A stretch of 17,819 nucleotides of DNA, taken from NCBI GenBank assembly GCA_009699615.1, contig WLNV01000010.1, positions 1 through 17,819 on the forward strand. Direction: 5' to 3'. Below the pieces are notes generated by a model. It did not search any database. It had not been told where the DNA came from and saw only the letters and a program-made list of their open reading frames with translations. Shown here in pieces: positions 14,231 through 17,819 of the stretch. The position numbers and the translations under genes are program-made. This DNA is from Actinomycetota bacterium (lineage in GTDB: Bacteria; Actinomycetota; Thermoleophilia; Solirubrobacterales; Solirubrobacteraceae). Every line of letters starts with the position of its first letter. Position 1 is the first letter of the stretch.

Positions 14231-15067
14231 ATGAGTACAGGCAGCCTGAGATCCAAGAACGGCGCAGATACGCTTGATCCCGAGCTGCTCGACCGCACGA
14301 GCTTCGTGCCCTTGTACTACCAGTTGCAGGAGGTCTTGAAGGGGCGGATCGAATCGGGCGGCTGGAATCCGGGGGATGCGCTTCCCTCCGAACCGGATCT
14401 TGCTCGTTCGCTCGGTGTCAGCCGCGCGGTCGTACGTAGGGCGCTCGCAATCCTTGAGGATGATCGCCAGATCAACAGGATTCGCGGCCGTGGGACGTTC
14501 GTTGCCGAGCCGAAGATGGATTACCGCGCAGGTGGCTTGTCGCGCCTGCTGGCGACGCCTCGAGAAGGATTCCTCGAGATCAAGCTGCTGGATCGACGTG
14601 TCGTTCGTGCCGAGCGTTCAATCCGCGAGCGGCTGGCGCTCGACGGAGGAGGAGAGATTCTGCGGCTGACGACGCTGATGTCTCTCCGTGGCGTTCCGAT
14701 CGCGATCAGCTCTTCGTTCTTCTCGCGCGCCGATGTGGGGTGGCTTGAGGACGGAATCGAGGTCGGTGGCACTTTGGACAAGGGGATTCTGCTCAGCGAC
14801 CACGGAGTCGAGCTTGCCCACTCCGATGTTTCAATCGAGACCAGTCAGTGCGGACAGTTCGAGGCCGACTGCTTCGGGATTCCTGAGCGCTCAGCGGTCT
14901 TCTTGGTTCTCTCGCAGGAATTCCGCACGTCGCCTCGCGGGCCGGTGCCATTCGAAGTTGCCCGCGTTGAATACCGAGGAGACCGGCTGCAGTTCCGCCT
15001 TGACCTTTCGTCTGGTCAGGAGAGCGGCAACCTTGAGGCGACGATGACGGTTGATTCCGCCGGTTAG
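14231..15067 (+). CDS. GntR-family transcriptional regulator with UTRA domain (HutC subfamily)
   Basis: Ligand-responsive DNA-binding regulator. The 278-aa product has an N-terminal winged helix-turn-helix at about 26-92, with the family landmarks PLYYQLQEVLKGRIESG, LPSEPDLARSLGVSRAVVRRAL and the wing RIRGRGTFV. A C-terminal effector-binding UTRA domain follows at about 115-262. HutC-type regulators usually repress a neighbouring catabolic gene until a small-molecule ligand binds. Here the divergent ureohydrolase is the likely target, with a guanidino compound as plausible ligand; both are inference from position. The start ATG at 14231 lies just after TATGAT. Its TAG overlaps the TAA of the convergent metal permease gene by four bases (TTAG, 15064-15067). 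Confidence 0.9.
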   Translation: MSTGSLRSKNGADTLDPELLDRTSFVPLYYQLQEVLKGRIESGGWNPGDALPSEPDLARSLGVSRAVVRRALAILEDDRQINRIRGRGTFVAEPKMDYRAGGLSRLLATPREGFLEIKLLDRRVVRAERSIRERLALDGGGEILRLTTLMSLRGVPIAISSSFFSRADVGWLEDGIEVGGTLDKGILLSDHGVELAHSDVSIETSQCGQFEADCFGIPERSAVFLVLSQEFRTSPRGPVPFEVARVEYRGDRLQFRLDLSSGQESGNLEATMTVDSAG

Positions 15068-15897
15068 GCGATCGCGCGCTGCATGCCCGACGGGCGTTTG
15101 ACCGCGTAGACGATCAGGAATGCGAGCGCGGCGACGATGACGATTCCCGGGCCGGACTGAACGTCCAGGTGATAGCTGAGGTTCATCCCGATGAACCCGC
15201 AGGCGGCTCCGATCGCGGTCGAGATGATCAACATCTTCGAGAAAGAATGTGTCAGCAGACGGGCAGTGGTTGGCGGTATCACGAGCGCGGCTGCGATCAG
15301 AGTCACGCCCAACACCTGCATTGAAACCAGGATCGAGACTGCAAAGACGACCATCAGGAGTGCTTCGATGTGACTCGTCCGCAGCCCTGATGCGGCAGCA
15401 ACCTCGGGGTCGAAGGTCGTGAACAGCAGAGGCCGGTAGCCGAAGATCACGACGCCTAGCACCAGTACCGAGACGACCAGAATTGCGATGACGCTTCCAG
15501 TCGACACGCCGAGCACGCTCCCGAACAGCGCCGCGTCGAAGCTCCTGCCGCTGCGACCAAAGAGTGCAAAGAGGATCAGTCCGAGAGCAAATGATGCGGT
15601 AGTAACAACGCCGATCGCGGCGTCGGCGCCAATCGGCCTGCGCCGGGAGACCGAGTTGATCGCGAGCGCCGAGGCAATCCCCCACACACCGGCGCCAAGC
15701 AGAAAGCTGACGCCGAGCAACGCGCTCGCAGCAAAGCCTCCAAAGATCGCGTGTGAGAGCCCGTGTGTGAGGTAACTCATCCCGCGGACCACGATGTAGA
15801 CGCCAACCCCGCCGCAGAGAGCGCCCGCAAGCGTTGCGACGATCACGCCGTTGCGGAAGAACTCGTAGGCGAAGGGCTGCAGCAGCTCGTCGATCAT
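15064..15897 (-). CDS. Metal (zinc/manganese) ABC transporter permease, ZnuB/TroC family
   Basis: Membrane-spanning subunit of an ABC-3 family metal importer. The 277-aa product has about eight hydrophobic helices. Family landmarks include the early FRNGVIVATLAGALCGGVGVYIVVRGMSYL (split here by helix one) with LTHGLSHAIFGGFA, the FDPEVAAASGLRT cytoplasmic loop thought to contact the ATPase, and the ALVIPPTTARLL helix. The start is taken as the ATG at 15897 because its first bases overlap the TGA of the ATPase gene (ATGA), because the family begins here and because the 63 residues further upstream in the open frame are Arg/His-rich out-of-frame translation of the ATPase gene. It is last in the three-gene operon. 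Confidence 0.9.
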   Translation of the reverse strand: MIDELLQPFAYEFFRNGVIVATLAGALCGGVGVYIVVRGMSYLTHGLSHAIFGGFAASALLGVSFLLGAGVWGIASALAINSVSRRRPIGADAAIGVVTTASFALGLILFALFGRSGRSFDAALFGSVLGVSTGSVIAILVVSVLVLGVVIFGYRPLLFTTFDPEVAAASGLRTSHIEALLMVVFAVSILVSMQVLGVTLIAAALVIPPTTARLLTHSFSKMLIISTAIGAACGFIGMNLSYHLDVQSGPGIVIVAALAFLIVYAVKRPSGMQRAIA

Positions 15898-16712
15898 TGT
15901 TGATTCCTCAGCAACGGGTCGGCGTCGCCACCGAAGGGGGAATGGGTGTGTGTCGGCGACTCGACGATCAGGCGCAACCCTGCGTGCTCGAGGATCTGCA
16001 TGCTGGCGCCGTATGTGAGCTCGAGCGTCTCTGGCGTCAGGACTTCCGGAGTAGGGCCCTGGGCGATGATGCTGCGGTTGATACACGCCACGGCTGGAAG
16101 GTGCGTCGCGACGCCGTTCAGGTCGTGAGTCGTAAGCACGATCGACATGCCATCGGCCCGCAGCTCCTCGAGAAGGTGAAGCAGCTCATGGCGCAGCGCG
16201 ACATCAACGCCGCTGGTCGGCTCGTCAAGCAGCAAGAGGTCGGGGCTTCGCAGTAGCGCTCGAGCAATGAATACGCGTTGCTGCTGACCGCCTGAGAGCT
16301 CGCGGATGTGGCGATCGGCGAGCCCGTCGAGTCCAAGTCGGGCCAAGATGCCTGAGAGGAGAGCGCGCTCGGAGCTGGTCGGCCAAGCAAACCGGCGGCT
16401 CGTGCGCGCCATCAGAACACACTCGCGCACTGTCGCCGGGAAGTTCCAGTTGACGGTCTCTACCTGAGGGACGTAGCCGACGCTGAGGCCGGCTCGCTTC
16501 TCGACGCTGCCCGTATCAGCGCGCAGCGTCCCGGTGATCGTTCGCAGCAGCGTCGTCTTCCCTGCCCCTGACGGCCCGACGAGCCCCAGAAGGCCGCCGG
16601 CCTCGATCGTCAGGTTGATCTTCTCAAGGATCGGCTGGCGGTCAGCGCTGAGGCTGAGATCGACGATCCTCACCAGCGGCTCACCTGCTTCGTGGTTGAG
16701 CGAGCGTCTCAT
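15894..16712 (-). CDS. Metal (zinc/manganese) ABC transporter ATP-binding protein, ZnuC/TroB family
   Basis: ATPase that powers metal import through the adjacent permease. The 272-aa product has Walker A GPSGAGKT (46-53), a Q-loop in VPQVETVNW (81-89), the signature LSGGQQQR (139-146), Walker B LLLLDEP (159-165) and the switch His196 in TTHD. The VPQVETVNWNFPATVRECV segment is typical of Zn/Mn ABC ATPases. The last 25 residues extend past the core and contain HTH, a short His-bearing tail that might sense or bind metal; that is speculative. Its ATG overlaps the stop of the binding-protein gene (ATGA, 16709-16712) and its stop overlaps the permease start, so all three are translationally coupled. 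Confidence 0.92.
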   Translation of the reverse strand: MRRSLNHEAGEPLVRIVDLSLSADRQPILEKINLTIEAGGLLGLVGPSGAGKTTLLRTITGTLRADTGSVEKRAGLSVGYVPQVETVNWNFPATVRECVLMARTSRRFAWPTSSERALLSGILARLGLDGLADRHIRELSGGQQQRVFIARALLRSPDLLLLDEPTSGVDVALRHELLHLLEELRADGMSIVLTTHDLNGVATHLPAVACINRSIIAQGPTPEVLTPETLELTYGASMQILEHAGLRLIVESPTHTHSPFGGDADPLLRNQQ

Positions 16713-17722
16713 TGCGGATATCTCGCCCTGCTGGCGGTGGGCTTACCAACTGACAGGCGGCTCAACGCCGACGCGTCCCCGCCCATCGCCCGCGTCATGA
16801 TTGCGAAGTCGGCTCGCATCAGGCCGAGCCACGAGTGGTTGGCGCTTCCCGGTTCGCCTGGTAGGTCGTCGTCGCGAAGCTGATCGACGTATCGAACTCC
16901 GGTTTCGTTGCTGATCTCAGCCAGCACAGGGCTTGGGAACACCTCAGAGCCGAATATCGCCGGCACCTTCTCGGCCCGAATCTGGTCTACAAGGCTCGCC
17001 ACCTCGCGGCCGGTCGGATCTTCAAAGTCCGAGGCTTGGATTGCTCCGATGACCTTCCAACCGTAATCACGCGCAAAGTAGGCGTAACCGTCGTGATACG
17101 TGAGCAGCTTGCGGTTGTTGGCTGGAACCGTTGCAAAGGACTTCCGCATTGCTCGATCCAGACGCGTGACAGAGGATTCAAAGCTTCTGTAGTTGGCTTC
17201 GTATGTCGTGCGCCCCGCAGGATCTCGCTTGCTCAGGTCGTCACGGATGACGGCCGCGTATTTCACGGCCAGCCGGGGGTCTGTCCAGAGGTGAGGGTTC
17301 GGCTTGCCGCCGGAGCGCGGGAACGAAAAGTCGTAGATCCACTCCGAGCGGGGCAGCGCTCGGTCGCCGAGAGCAACTACTTCGCTCCCGTCCGGCATCA
17401 CCTCTCGCGCCATCTTGACGGTGGGATCGTCGAGCCCCAGCCCGTTGACATAGAGGACGTCGGCCTGTGCCAGGGTCTCGGCAACGGACGGCTTCGGCTC
17501 GTAGGTGTGCGAGTTGGTGCCCTCAGGGATAACGCCGCTGACGTTGACGCGATCGCCGCCAATGGCTGCTGCGATCGACGTGATAGGAGCGACCGTCGTA
17601 ACAACTTCGACCGCTGCTCCCGGTTTAGCCTTGGACGCTGCGCTGCAGCCAGTCAGCAGCGCGGCCAAGACGATCAGAGCGAGCGCGGCGAGCGGTGGAG
17701 TATGGATCTGAAGGGCGTGCAT
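16709..17722 (-). CDS. Metal ABC transporter substrate-binding lipoprotein, ZnuA/TroA-like
   Basis: Cluster A-I metal-binding lipoprotein that delivers zinc or manganese to the permease. Starting at the ATG at 17722 the product is 337 aa with a lipoprotein signal ending LLTGC, Cys26 being the lipidated residue. Expected ligands are H72 (NSHTYEP), H144 (NPHLWTDP), H210 (TYHDGYAYF) and an acidic residue from E260 or the D280-D285 region. Histidine at the third position is the TroA/ZnuA pattern; PsaA-type manganese proteins have Glu there. The His-rich loop of many ZnuA proteins, between the first two ligands, is missing. An ATG at 17779 is in frame, but it would add 19 residues before the signal and overlap the candidate -35, so the shorter form is preferred. 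It is the first gene of the operon. Confidence 0.9.
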   Translation of the reverse strand: MHALQIHTPPLAALALIVLAALLTGCSAASKAKPGAAVEVVTTVAPITSIAAAIGGDRVNVSGVIPEGTNSHTYEPKPSVAETLAQADVLYVNGLGLDDPTVKMAREVMPDGSEVVALGDRALPRSEWIYDFSFPRSGGKPNPHLWTDPRLAVKYAAVIRDDLSKRDPAGRTTYEANYRSFESSVTRLDRAMRKSFATVPANNRKLLTYHDGYAYFARDYGWKVIGAIQASDFEDPTGREVASLVDQIRAEKVPAIFGSEVFPSPVLAEISNETGVRYVDQLRDDDLPGEPGSANHSWLGLMRADFAIMTRAMGGDASALSRLSVGKPTASRARYPQ

Positions 17723-17751
17723 GGTGGAAGATGTCCCCGCGCTGAACGCCG

Positions 17752-17779
17752 ACCATACATCATGAAGACAAGTGCGCAA
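17752..17779 (-). promoter_or_regulatory. Candidate promoter of the metal importer operon
   Basis: On the minus strand TTGCGC (17779 to 17774) is spaced 16 nt from TATGGT (17757 to 17752), giving a start near 17745 and a leader of about 22 nt before the ATG at 17722. I do not see a convincing Zur or MntR box. The bases beyond, to 17819, contain only a 5-bp hairpin CGCCC-GTAA-GGGCG (17789-17802). Confidence 0.35.
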
Positions 17780-17819
17780 CTGCAGATTCGCCCGTAAGGG
17801 CGTGGTTCACGAAGCGAGC

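Noticed and set aside
14891..15685. 264-aa ORF read across the GntR end and the metal permease
   Set aside because: Composition is Arg/Asp-rich shadow; both real genes in this stretch have clear domains and shared stop codons.
15898..16086. Extended N-terminus of the metal permease upstream of 15897
   Set aside because: The extra 63 residues are out-of-frame translation of the ATPase gene; the ATGA overlap and the family start point support the shorter form.
17036..17797. 253-aa plus-strand ORF opposite the metal-binding lipoprotein
   Set aside because: Antisense shadow; the minus strand has a lipobox and metal ligands in the right order.

Overview
The window is high-GC DNA with actinobacterial character: GTG starts are common, genes are closely packed, several -10-like hexamers sit where leaderless transcripts would begin, and the gene set includes a primary sigma factor with a degenerate region 1.1, an MptA-type GTP cyclohydrolase and DUF6159 and Tim44-like membrane proteins. 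This combination suggests Actinomycetota, possibly class Thermoleophilia (Solirubrobacterales-like). The lineage is an inference from gene content, not from a phylogeny.

Left part (1-3090): the 3' end of one secreted polysaccharide-binding protein, then a complete GH18 chitinase-like enzyme. Both end in CBM2, Pro-Thr linker, CBM2 and an Ala/Arg/Lys-rich basic tail, so they are tandem paralogues over that part. The chitinase ends at a strong hairpin terminator.

Middle-left (3091-9388): a Gly-rich, membrane-anchored protein with two Tim44-like domains; a six-helix DUF6159 membrane protein; a divergently read flavin split-barrel (PPOX-like) protein; ClpP protease; two tandem RhtA-like EamA exporters; and PgsA phosphatidylglycerophosphate synthase, translationally coupled to a small membrane-anchored protein.

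Middle (9385-12875): FolE2/MptA GTP cyclohydrolase diverges from the primary sigma factor gene across a 219-nt intergenic region that contains inverted repeats and a short leader ORF. After the sigma gene comes tRNA-Tyr(GTA). A membrane protein gene on the opposite strand runs into the tRNA and takes its last nine codons from tRNA antisense. A small alpha/beta-barrel-like protein follows.

Right (12887-17819): a 393-aa agmatinase-family ureohydrolase resembling nickel-dependent guanidine hydrolase, divergent from a GntR/UTRA regulator. Between them lies a promoter with a helically phased direct repeat over its -10. Last is a three-gene metal ABC importer (lipoprotein, ATPase, permease), joined by ATGA overlaps and read leftward.

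Three convergent gene pairs share exactly four bases at their stop codons (CTAG, CTAG, TTAG), and three co-directional pairs overlap by four bases (GTGA, ATGA, ATGA). I saw no CRISPR array, insertion sequence, prophage or obvious defence system. The most promising lead for new biology is the guanidinase-like gene with its GntR neighbour and candidate operator. The shared basic tail of the chitinases and the structured leader of the sigma gene come next.
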